Source of the DNA: Ectocarpus siliculosus
Lineage: Eukaryota > Sar > Phaeophyceae > Ectocarpales > Ectocarpaceae
Assembly (NCBI GenBank): GCA_000310025.1
Contig: FN649736.1
Coordinates: 5,175,377-5,239,376 of the forward strand
Length of the DNA stretch: 64,000 nucleotides
Reading direction: 5' to 3'
The notes beneath the pieces are model-generated. The model was not told the origin of the DNA, ran no database searches, and worked only from the letters and a program-made list of their open reading frames with translations. Numbering within the stretch: the first letter of the stretch is position 1; each line of letters starts with the position of its first letter. This document shows positions 10,957-22,870 of the stretch, one piece after another. The position numbers were made by a program, and so were the translations under genes.

Positions 10957-13900
10957 TTACGCCTGCTGCAGTTTTCCTGGCGACAACGGCAGGCCTTTCT
11001 CGTCAAAGCAGCTTTGCTTGCCCGCCTTCCTTTCACCCGATACGCCCACCCTGTGACGCAAAACCTCGACACTGTTCCGGTACGGCTCGGTCCCCTTCGC
11101 ACCACCCTTGGCCGCAGGCGACGTGACAAGTTCGGCTAAGGTCGAACCGTCCGGTACTTGGCTGAACCCCCGCCCGGCCCCCCCGCCGATTAGTGGTAGA
11201 CGCGGGTGCAGGATAACGGGGTTGTGGTCCTGAAAAGTTGGATCAAGGAGGTACCCTCGGGACGCAAACCTTCCAACCACACCCACGCCACCCGCTTCGG
11301 TTGAATTGGGGATACGAACCCCCTTGCTCCGAGTTCGACCGGGGCTAGCACTCAAGCTGTTCGTCACCGACCAGTGTGCGGCCGGTCGTGCAAACGTGAC
11401 GAATTCTTTCCCTCCAGGAGCACATTTGGTTCCGAAACTCAAGGCAGTTTTTACCGGCTCCTGTCTATCCACCCCATGTCGGCATCCACGGTCAGCCTTA
11501 TCTCTCTCGGGACCCGGTCGGCATTCCGATCCGGGGGGAAAGCCCGTTGGTCGGGTGCTCGCGATGAGCGGGCTCTGTACGATATCAACAGGGGCGGGCG
11601 ATCTCCCTCTCAACTTTCTATTGCTAGACTGGGATCGTCGAGACGCTTCGATCGAGCGCCCTCTCTTCCCGGCCTCAGGCATCCCGCCGGGCCTCTCGAC
11701 AGTTGCTAGGGCCTGTAGTGATCCCCCCCCCTCCTCCTTGCCTTGGCCGACTCCTTTCTTCCTCGTTCCACCCAGACTGTAGTGTTCTTTTCTGTGGATG
11801 AGCTCGTCCCGGAAGCTTGCTTCCCTCGCACTCAGCAAAGCCAGCGGTGTCGCCGTGACAACACCGGGAGACTCAGCAATCGACTCCGCCTCAGCAATCG
11901 ACTCCTCCTCAGCAATCGACTCCGCCCCAGGCTCCGCTTCAGCAATCGAACCGCGACTACTGTTGTGTACTTGCGCGCCAGCGTTGTCGCTACCAAGGTG
12001 TACAACTGGTGTTTGTTTCTTGGCGGTACCGTAAGCTTCGCTTTCGCCGCCACGCTTCCCGCGGTCGTCGTTTCGAACTACAAAGGCGGCGTGCGGTGTG
12101 TTTCCAGCGATGTCACCGTGCTCACCGGTAAATCCTAACCCTTTACAGCTGGTCACCCCACACCCCGAGTACGTTCCGGGTTTCCCTGAAACCGCCTTAT
12201 CTGCAGGAGTGGTCGACGTTGACAAACTATGTGATGTCTTCCCAATGCGTGCATGTCCACCTCCGGATTCCACGGCTGCGGCGGGATTCGTGAGAGAAAG
12301 ATGATTGCCTTCGGCCTCTACGCGTTTTTGACCCGTTTCGAGCCTTGCTTCTGTGGCTTCGGCGGTGTCTTTGGGGGCCAAGAACCGTGCTTTTTGGTGT
12401 TGACCTGCCATTGCCGATTCTTCCGGTCCGGGTGGAGATGCGGGGATCCTGGGTGAGCCGCACTTGTTAGCGCGGGCCCCAACAAGGTAGGCAACCTCTG
12501 TCGCTAAATCTGAGATCAGTCGAGACTCGGCGCTGCGGGGCTTGAGGAAGCTTGGCATTGAATTAACCGGCATGCGTTCCCGGGCATCCACCTTTCCACC
12601 TGCACCGTCCCCTCTTGGTTTCATCGCCGGCGCAGTTTGTGCTCCTTTTCTTGCCGAGGCCGATGAGGTTGGGCGAGAATCCCGGCCGCTCGTCGTTTCC
12701 GGTCGGAAGCCCGGGTAAGCGTTGTTCGCGATTCGATTCAACGAACGAAGCACCGGAGGTTCCGCAATAAGAGAGGCGTAGACTCCGTCCGGGAATGACC
12801 CAGCACCGTGGAGTATTCTCAGGACCTTTGGCAATTGTTTGTATTGAATTATGGACGGATTGTGGAGATCGTGCTCAATTCGACACGAAGAGAGGAACAG
12901 GTTGATGTCTGTCACTGTCAACAATGGGACTTGTGCTCAGTGAACGAACAGTAAGCGGTACGACGATTCGCCCTACTCGGTGCTGTTTCGCTCGAAGCCG
13001 GGACAGTAGCGTGCCATCAGAACACACACAAGAACATACCATCTCGTCAAAATGGTTTACGTGGAGTACTCGGAGTGTCTCACGTACTTAGGTTTCAAGG
13101 AATCACACTTCAAAGACACAACAAGCCACCCGTCTAAGTCAGGCTAAATGTAACGTAGGCGGGATATCAGAGACGAAACAGTGAATGAATACGCGCGGCT
13201 ATTCGAATAAAACAAGAAACATACCTGCTTGAGCAGCGGCATCGGCGAGTTAACGTCGTTGGCAACACTGCACGCAAGATGTATACCTCCCGCATCTGCT
13301 ACCATGGGAACCGATCTGACTGTGTCCGTGCAGATCGCGCCGAGAGCATACGCTGCGTTATGTCTTGCCAACTCGATGTGCACCCTGGTCGCTCCGAACA
13401 GCCTGCGGTGCTCAGCAGGGGTGGCCAGCATCCCGAGCAGCACCGTCAGAGTTTGGTACCGAGGGTGTAGTATGAATTCGTTCGCGGCGCCAGTTTTACG
13501 GTCGTACGTGCCAGCCATGCGACCGATGAGGACGCAAATTTCGCTTCGGCAACGCAGCGTTGCCAGTCTAGCCGCCGGACAGCCCGATACGTCGAGAGCC
13601 AGCCTCTCGAGGCAGCGCTTGAGAGTGCCACTGCTCTGGACGACCGCGCGACCAGAGGGCACCCGCGCGATGTTCGCGACTAGACGGAAGTAGTCGAAAG
13701 GAAGAGAGCAAAGCTTCCGTGTTGATGCATCTGCCATCTCTCCTTCGCGAACACCGTACCCGCTGCATGGGGGCTGGGGAGCAGAGTGCCCATCGCTGCA
13801 ACCCCCGAAGCCCTTCCGCCCCACACGATCTCCTCTTCGTCGTGGTTTGTTTTCCCCTCCCTCGCTGGCCACGCTAGATTCTCTTGTTTCTGTCGCCGTT

Positions 13901-16900
13901 GTCTGTGCCTGTTCACCACCAGGGTTTATCGTAGATTTCGGAGGTTCTGGGCTTGCTGGTAGCAGCCTCCCTTCCCCGTGATTCGAACGAGCCGACCTAC
14001 TCGGCGAAAAGCTTCCGCCTCGCCGGGCCTCCTCTCGCTCGGAATGGGCAGCCACCGGCAGGACGGCTGGGGCCCTCGGGCCAAGGCGAATTACTGCTTT
14101 CATGACGTCATGGGTGTCGAGGAGCATCTTTCGCCAAACGCAGGCAGAAACAAATACAGCCGTTGTGTGTAGAAGACAAAAACGCCGAAAGGAGGGAGGG
14201 AGGGATGTGATATCGGCGGTCAATCGGAGACATACGGTAAGGCAAATGGGCATATATCGTTGTTTGCTATTTTCTGCAGGGACTGGAACCAGGAGTCACC
14301 AAGGATGTGCTATCGGTGCGTCGTCTCCCGATGTGACACGCATGCGTTTTTCAACAGCTCGACTCTTGCGACGCCCACTGCAAAATTTCCACGCACCTGT
14401 ACCGTCGTGTTGGCGTCCGAAAGCTTGGCCAGCGCGCGGCAGGCATGGGCGATGATCTCCAGACTTTCGGCCACCATCAGCGTCGAGCACAACGACCCTC
14501 CCACGGTAGTGACCAAACGCTCCATGAGAGGCTGACAGAGCTGAAGGCTCAAAGACTCGTCTTCTGGCTCGTCAAACCTGCGGGTCCGATGGTCGTGGAA
14601 ACAAAGAGCGACGAAGCCCTTTTTGCGTTGTGATATCGATGTCGTGCAAACTCAGTATTTCACTTTCCGGAATGATTCCTCCCGATGGAACTCACTACCG
14701 TTCGTGGATCGGGGGAGAATTTTTGGTACCTCATAGCTCATGTGTATGGTACGTGTTTAGACTGGAATAGTACGAGCGCTTTTCGGGTTGGCGACGGTTA
14801 GCCACAAACCACAAGCAACACCGTACATGCGCTCCCCACCACAAAAAACTAACTCTTTCTTCGGATTCATGCTTCTGCGCGCTCCAGCAAGCAGTTGCCC
14901 TGCAATCAATGTCGACATGAAAGCACCATTTATCCGTGCCGACCTTGTGAACGGATCTCGCTCCCCGGCAGGCACAGGGCAAACGCCTGCGACAAGAATC
15001 GCCGCAGAGCTCACGGTGCGCTCCAGGTGTCGATACATGTGTCCCTCATCTCCAGCCCAAGCCGCCCGCGACGGCATCTGCGCCAAGCAAGCGACCTCAT
15101 TGATGGCTGTCGTCGAAAGCAGGCTGTCCGCTACGCGCCGTAGAGGTCCATGGTCCACGATAACACTACTGCTGTCTTGGGCATCCTCCGCCTGTCCACG
15201 GCCGACGTCCACCGTAACATTCTCCCGTTGACCATCTCCTAAAGGCGGGGCTCCCGTCGCACCACTCGTCGCCAGAAACGCCAAGGCGCGGCAAGCGAGC
15301 TGGATGCTTCGGAACATGAGCGGGTAGTCCACCCCGGGGGCTAGCGTCCCCACGGTGAGGTCAATGTAGGCAATCTGGATCGAGTAACAGAGGTAGCGCA
15401 GCGTAGGGCCTGTCATGATGGCCGGGTGCGGACCGGCGAGCACCGCGAGGCCGTGCAAGGCCACCGCCCCGAGGCAAGCGTGCCGCTGCTTCAGCCTGAA
15501 GTAGTGGGGGCCACTCGAGCGGCCGTCGGGCTTCCTCCTGGTTCTACCTGTCCCGCCCCCGCCCGACAGGGAGACGCTCTCGTCATCATCAGTGCCGTAT
15601 TCTTCTCCGTCGTCTTCTCGCACGAGAAACCGCATCACCGCCTCCAGGGAACCCATGCGCACCAGCCCGCGGACCGCGTTCAGAGGCGCTGGCGGGGGCG
15701 CGTCAAGGATGCCCACGAGGTCGTCGTACAGCTTGCCCTCGAAGTCGAGAGGGTGCGGCTTCGGGGGGCCCGAGCGACCGACACCGCCGGCTTTTGGAAG
15801 CGACAGTCCCGGGGGCGCGGTGGCCGATGGCGTCGCGCCTTCGCCGGTGGAGCCGGGCGCGGACCCCGGGGCCCCCTGCCGGGCGATAGCTACGGCGCAA
15901 GCGAGCCCGCGCAAGAATACCGGGCTGTTTTGGGCCTGGGCGCCGGATATGAGGGGCCGTAGCATCGCCATTCCGTCTGTTGCCTCGATACCATCTCGAC
16001 CTTTGGCAACGGGTATCACCGGCAAGGGTAAGGTTCGGTTGGCCGAATCGCGTAGGCAGATATCACAGAGGCGGAAGGACATGGAATACCATGACAGGAA
16101 CGTGGTACGGGGTTTTGTGTCGGAATGGTTATTGTGGGATGTTGCTTACCGTGGTCATCCTGGTAGCAAGCAAGGGTGCCCTGAACACACTTTTCGAACA
16201 AGGTAAATACGTTCAATGGCAGGATGGCTTCTTTTGAGCTTGGGATCACCTTCTTGGCGAGAGCAGAGCTGCAAGAAAAGCGCCAGGGACATGTCTGGGG
16301 CTATCTCCTCTTGGCTCTGCACGCCCTGAACCAGAAGCTCAAGCGCCCTTCCGGCGTACGCTAACATCTCTTGCAGCACGCTGTGGTAGCATACGGTGGT
16401 TGCCAGCTGGACAACACAGCGAGAGTAGCACCAAAACGTTGGGTTCTATGTAAGCTTTCTCCATACAACCACGAAGAGGAACAAGGCAAACCACTGGGAC
16501 TTCTTGCGCAGCGCTTGGGCGCTTGATGTTGCTGAACCCAGGCGTAGCAAGGGTGTGTATCACAATGTTCCAAGATTTCCCATGCTAGTTGTCGCCATCA
16601 GATACCATGGAATGTTTCTTGCCACGACATACAACCGCCCTGCACTTGTAGGCCCCATGTATCAGATGTCGAGGCTTTACTAGTAACTAAAGCATGAAAC
16701 GGCAGAATGGAACAGGTTCGCGCAGTCATCGATACCTTGCCCAGTATAACGACTCCGGCAAGGTACAGTTGGACGTCTGTCTCCCCTAGCAGACCAGTCA
16801 GAATAGCCACAAGATTCGGGAGTCCCAGCTGCTCTCTTACGGTTTCCTCCACCTGGTGGAAACATGGCAAGCGCAGCGATGAACGAGTCTTGCCACACAG

Positions 16901-19900
16901 AGTTGGGGGGAAATCTGTCAACCCTGTTTTCGCGGATCGAGAGGAGAGTAGAAGGACCACGAAGGCGCCACCTGCGTTCTGTGCCTAACCGACCGTTACA
17001 CACTTTTGTACAAGAAACATGGCACGTGATAAGGGCAACCTCGGGTGTTGCCGACGGGTAGAGGGGCGGGTTTCATGGGAGAATGGCCGCTCTCTTACAG
17101 GCTCAGACTTGTGTCAGTATCTCAATGGACTGATTTGGCGTCGTGAGAGAAGAAAAAACTCTGTAGCTTTCAGGGAGAAATGAAGCATGAATTCTAGCGC
17201 CCCATGATTTCATGGATACAAGTACACGACGGTAGGCTTACGCTGGCAAAGATTGAACCTCGCGCTACCTTGTTGCCATCTGGTAGCCTGATCTCCGACT
17301 CTAGCCCCCCTATGCTGCTACCGTCCGCTACCAGTGCAGCAATAAGGGCCGAGTTTCCTTGCCCTCGGCTGGGATTTGCAGATCTCAGCTTGCAGAACCT
17401 CATGGCGCTAAAAGCCATGGAGTCGACAGCGTCGAGTGCCTGCGTGGTTGAATCGCGGAGGCGCAGCCATTCAGCGATTCTACCGTCGATCCACAATTCT
17501 GTACAAAGCAACATTATCACGAGATAGGTTTCACAATGGCGTTGGTGTAGCGCAGTTGAAACGATAAGGGTACATGGTGGGACGGAGCTGTCAGGGACGT
17601 TGACGCCTTTTTTCCTGGTTGTCTTCATCGGGAATGTGTACGTAGAGTATCAGTTCAGTTCGCGGGTCATGCTTTAACGAGGACCCCAATATGCTAGAAC
17701 GACAGGGGTGAAGAGATTTCGATCCGATCTGGTAGATAAAGGCTTTGAGTCATATATATCTAACACGTTGATCAGGCTACGACGCTGGTGCTGGCAAAGT
17801 ACGCACTGCATCGCTTGCCTTGTCTCACCTCCAACAACCTGTCAATGGAAGTCTCCCGCAGCTTAGGCAGCAAGCGAGAGAGATATTCTGCGACGCCGGC
17901 GTTGAGAAGCTCGTATATCAGTAATGGTTCGCGGGCCAGCTCTCGGAGAATGCGACAAGCGAGCCGCTGAGACCTATTGCGTAAGCACTCGGTCAAGTCA
18001 TGTTGGGAGAGAAAATGAGTCGCCGGAGATGCTCCGGGTGCTTCTGCGTTCATATCGAGTCCCCACCGTGACATTTTTCTAAGCCGGCGGGGTATCATCG
18101 GTGAGACGAGGTGCTGCCGTCGCAGGAGGCTTACAAAAATACGATGCTTGCACTAAACAGCCGCGCGAAGGAAGAGACTGCTTCAAAATATTTTAGAAGG
18201 GATACTGGTGCAGGGAAACGGAAACAATGGGGGGAAATGTGTTGTCGGGGCAGTATCAATGGCCCTCTGCTTGTCATTGTACATACGGAGTAGCAACACC
18301 AGGTGGGGTATTGTAGACAAAAGTACAACCTACTCCGGCCCTTACCAAGTGGTATTCCACATGTGTCCGTGACGCTGACCATTGACGGCGAGACCAACCC
18401 GAAAACATTTCTGGCCGTCACGCAATATATTCGAGCAAGGTTGTATTCGCTCATGCCCCTGTAAGGTTTCATACCTGTCTCCGGCTTTAAAATGAACGCT
18501 CAGAGCCAGGAGGCCGCCGCCCCCGACCACCTTAACTCTGTTCATGCGGCAGAATCTCGGGCACGTGTCGGTGTCGATGAGGGCCAGTATGATGCATAGG
18601 TACGCATGGAGTAAACTTGGGGGGAGAGATCCGTGCTTCTCGTCGGCGTTGATTCGTCGCCATCGCGTACGAAGCTCCGCGCCCTGGCCATTGTGACACA
18701 AGCAAGCGTTGTTGCAACAATGTACGCCGCAGAATCTCCAAGCGATTGGTATGCGAATTGGGTTTAGCTTGGTCTGCCACCAATAACGCTGTTGTTCAGT
18801 ATAGACATCCAAAAATATCAGCAAGGATTATCGCCACAAACTACACACCGTACCTGCATGAGGAGAGTCATACGTTTGTGCGTGGCAATGGCGCCCGGGA
18901 GCTCCCGATACTGTGCTATCCATCTGGGGAAGGTGTACCTGCGTTGACGGTAGATCGGAAACGGTGAACAGTCGCATAATGCCACCGACGAAAAGCTGCA
19001 GAATGCAGAGGTTTGCAAGACGGAGCAACTTGATACCATGTTTCACAAGCCGAACCCGATCATGCAGCCTTCGTTGGGCCAGAATTGCAGGGGGCCTACC
19101 ATGCGGCAAGGCGGCGCAACATGCGATGGTTGGTTCAGCGTATTGATATCCAATTAGTCATTCTGCTGTTTCTTCTATGAAATTTTCTATATATGATTCC
19201 CCTTTCTCCACTCCGCACAAGGAACAATTCCCTCTCCTTCCTCAGCAAATACTGTGGAATGTGAGGTCGCCCGTTTTTTCAGCCGATAAGACACAAGGAA
19301 CACGACTAGCCTCACCGAAACACGATCACGCGTACAGCCGTATCCATTCTGTATATCATGAGGCGAAGGACGCGTGCAACAACGTTCAGCTGGGTCATCG
19401 ACTCCGCCATTGCCGGGGCAAGAATACCCAACAGGATGTCCAATTTGAAAACGCGTGCATTAAGGACGCCCTTGATCATTCCGGGCAATCCGTCGTTGAC
19501 GACAGCCTCCAAGTTTCGTTGGAGCCACCTGCGCAAGGCCAGCAGACCGATTGGTTGACTGAGACTCGTTTTCTATGTTTTTTTTTGTTTGGGAATGGGT
19601 CCTTTTGCCGTTTCCCTTAAAATATCTGGAGTTCTCTTACCTTTAAAAACCCACGCGATCATGACCCTGCTCCCTGTCCAAGTGGGACATATGGGCACCT
19701 ACCTGAGGGCAGAAGGGTAGATCTCCACCAGCTTACGCAGCATCCCCGCCGAGAGCAGTCGCCGTCGTCGATCTTCGGACGCGTAGCATTCTTCCAACAG
19801 CGTCTGACAGCTGACCTCTAGTTGATCCATTGTCCAGTTCCTTGAATCGAAATCCTCCACCGCGTTCCTGATATCAGGGTCGTCGATGAGATCGAGCCCG

Positions 19901-22043
19901 TCGCAAGATACGTCTTCACTTTCTCCTGAGTCCCGTCCGCTGGCGGCTGCGGCTGTAGCCGAATCTCTTTGTGCTTGGCTGGGAGCGGCTGTGCTTTCGT
20001 CACTATCCTCGGACCAACCGCTTGAGACTGATACAGCATCCTCTTCTTCTTCAGCAACCGCATCTGAAGTTGGAGCACCTACACTTGGTCGGCCGGCGAG
20101 AAAACATGAGGCAAAATGAAGCCACTGGATCAAGGCTTTAGCTTCGAGATATGTGCTCGAACGGACTTAGCGTGTTTTCACAATGTTTACGGCGGCACAT
20201 ACACGTTTCTAGACTCCAGTCAAGTCGAACGCAGATTGCAAGGGGGAAAATACTGAAGAAAATAACGAGTACTCTTGCAATGGCGCTATTACTACAACTG
20301 CTACAAGTACGGGTTAAGGATTTTAGTATGAATTCTGTTTGGGGGTACTCAGCACTCAGCACTCGATACTGATCTACGGAGATCTAAGAAGGGGGTTCGT
20401 GTATCATTGGTGATATGTATCGGTAGATATGTATCGGTAGAGGGGCGATCTTCCTTCTGCTGTGCATGGGCTAGCATGCCTGGCGCACTCGTCAATGATA
20501 CCATGGTCCTGAGTCAACCTCCTCTTCTCTGCGCTTCTGACATCAAGCTGCCCGCCTCCAAACAAACTCCTCAAATGGACTACATTTAGGATCTCTAACA
20601 AAGGCCGGGCAGTCTCTGAACATGTCAACGGCAGAGGGAAATTGTATCGCCATGAGGGGTGTTCCAGCCCTTCGCAAGTGGCCCCGAACATGTTTCTACC
20701 CCCTGCACCTCCAAGATCTCCCATGGTAGGAGCGTGGACTACGGGATTACTGGAAAGGAGGCGCATCTTGTCCTGGCCCATGGTGGCAACGTGATCTGCG
20801 ATGGGATTGTTCTGTCCCGCGAGGCTCTTCTCGTTGATACCCATGGCATTCATTTTGGCCGCATATTCCACAACCGTCCGTCCTTGTCGGCCCACTCGTT
20901 CCCCCGTGTCCCCAAGAGCAGTTTCCCAGGGCTCCGGTGGGCCACCCTGTCAGGGAAGCAGTAGAAAAACCAATGGATTTAAATCCTCATGCAAGACTAC
21001 TGGCTGCTGTGAGTTAACGGGTGCATGTGCATGTGCATGCAACCGGTAGTGTGGTTTCTGCGAATGAACCGCCGGTGTGGACCTGCCCAAGCAAGTAGAT
21101 GGAAAGATTGGCTCACCAGGTGGTATGATTGTACATGTTGGTTCGCCCGAAGCGACTCTCTCGCCTCTCGAGCCTGGGCACGGGCAACTGCATCGTCCAG
21201 AGTGTCGTTCATGATATTCTCAGGTGGTCGCCGACAAGACAGCTACGACCGAGGAACATGACGTAGCGTAGGTATCAGTCAGTGCACAATCAAGTGAGTT
21301 ACGACCTTGTGTGTGTACCAAGCGACGTTGTGGATGCTATGCGACCTCGTGATGGTGCTTAGCGCAAGAGCACACAAGAAATTGCTTTGCGCAAACTGGG
21401 ACGTCTCGATGCGGCGAAACGTCTTCCCGAACCGGTACAGACTACGCCGCACCGCATCATCAACAGCAATCCCGCCGCCACCGATGGACGTTGCTACGGC
21501 GAGCCTTACGACACCGCGAGCAGCGCGGCGTGGCTCACGTGACAAAAATTAGACAGTTCTTCAGGGTATGGTGGCCTGCTAGCAGGATTCCTCATGTACT
21601 CTTTAAGAACACAGGAGAAGCTGGACGCTGAACAAAACCAAACCTCTTCGCGGCAAGTGCTATGGAACAATTTGAACGACAAGAAAAAGTCCGGCCGCAT
21701 GATTCGCCGAATCTACAACAAGACCAGGTGACCCTCCTTAGCAGCCACGGTGGCACTGGAAGTGACGCACCCTTCAGCTGCACCCTTGAAATCCGTCCAC
21801 TCACGTCACCGGCGGCGTGTACGTGCCGTCCCGATCCACTCGACCAAACACCTGTTGAATGGTTTTGCACAAGCAAGAGACCGCGCTTCGCATATCAACG
21901 GCTGCTCGATTTGATTTGATACTCGTGAGCAGGGAGGAGATGGCCCAGTCTTCCAGAACCAGGTGCTGCGAATGGGTTGACAACGCAAACGCAGACATGA
22001 AGAGCTGGGTGAGAGACCCGCAGCCGTCAGTGTTCAAGCATAC
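10957..22043 (-). CDS. Very large armadillo/HEAT-like repeat protein, function unknown (5' end unresolved)
   Basis: Not recognised. A series of minus-strand exons carries alpha-helical, Leu/Ala-rich repeats typical of ARM/HEAT solenoids. Firm exons: 22043-21852, 21533-21306, 21218-21117, 19528-19316, 19095-18939, 17973-17829, 16852-16736, 16406-16211, 14577-14397, 14127-13225. Less certain ends: 20946-about 20590, about 20092-19703, about 18640-18475, about 17510-17269, 16000-about 14830, 13143-13084 and the last exon, about 12915-10957. The total is near 2300 residues. The exon near 20.0 kb is acidic/Ser-rich (EEEEDAVSVSSGWSEDSDES). The last exon (about 650 aa) starts with a helical segment and becomes disordered, with a degenerate SIAEAE/SIAEEE repeat. 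The 5' exon was not found, and the joins at about 14.8 kb and 12.9 kb do not close in phase, so an exon is missing or the final exon could belong to another gene. It may be a scaffold; no function is claimed. Confidence 0.6.
11870..11952 (-). repeat. Short coding repeat (SIAEAE-like) in the armadillo gene
   Basis: The plus-strand word TCAGCAATCGA recurs four times, encoding a run of Ser-Ile-Ala-Glu units in the disordered C-terminal exon. Confidence 0.85.
20414..20443. repeat. Small direct repeat in an intron
   Basis: GATATGTATCGGTA occurs twice back to back within an intron of the armadillo-like gene. Confidence 0.8.
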
Positions 22044-22870
22044 CTTCCGAGACAGGCAGCAAGAGGCAGAAATCGGCCCGTCGAATGGACACGTATCGGG
22101 CCGCAAATACATACCAAGGTGCATTACGTGGCTGTGTGCAGAAGTTGTGGTAGCTTTGCTTAGGTTCCCTCGGCTTGAGGTTATTCACCAAGGAAGAAGA
22201 GGTGCAAAAGTCTTGTGTTGGTGCAAGTCGTGGCACAAGAAATTCATGGGCGATAACTACTGTATGTAACTTCTTCGCATCCAGCGCCGTGGTCTGGTTG
22301 TGGACCTACAAGTTTGATCGCGGACACTTAAAACCATAAGCATACTTACAGACCCCCTTCAAAAGGCTTCTGCATGGCTCCCCTCGGCGATGAAACGGTG
22401 AAGGGCACGCATTTCCCCTCCCGTAACTGTGAGCAGGTTGGTCTTCTCCGGAGGCGGAGAGCTTGACAAGGAAAAAACAGCGGATCTAATGGAAACGCTG
22501 CTAGAACCAAGCCGCATGCGGGGTAACGACCCGAATGCGTTGCAAAATCCCTGCCGTCCGACAGTATTCATCACCGACACGGTGTGTGTGTACTTGAAAA
22601 AAGAGCATACTCGTAAAACAGGCTATGCTAAAAGGCATAGTTGTGCCGTGCTGCTGGTGAAAACGTTGTTGTTCTCCGTATGATGGCACGTATTCCATCG
22701 CATCCGCTACACATGTACCACCTCGTATATTGCACGAGCGCTAGTTTTATGGACGGTAGAGGTTGGGGCGAATTTCTGTGCATCGCTTTAGTTTTCCCTG
22801 TGACTATGATATGCTGACATGTTCGGGAACGATGAAGAATTTTACGTGGGGCCTACTTCTCAACTGACAG

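Noticed and set aside
22359-22683. Overlapping frames on both strands as first exon of either the armadillo gene or the plus-strand unknown gene
   Set aside because: The plus frame (SRLVFSGGGELDKEK) looks protein-like and ends at a possible donor at 22581, but it has no start or convincing acceptor. The minus start MQKPFEGG has a good donor but the wrong phase. Neither could be chosen.
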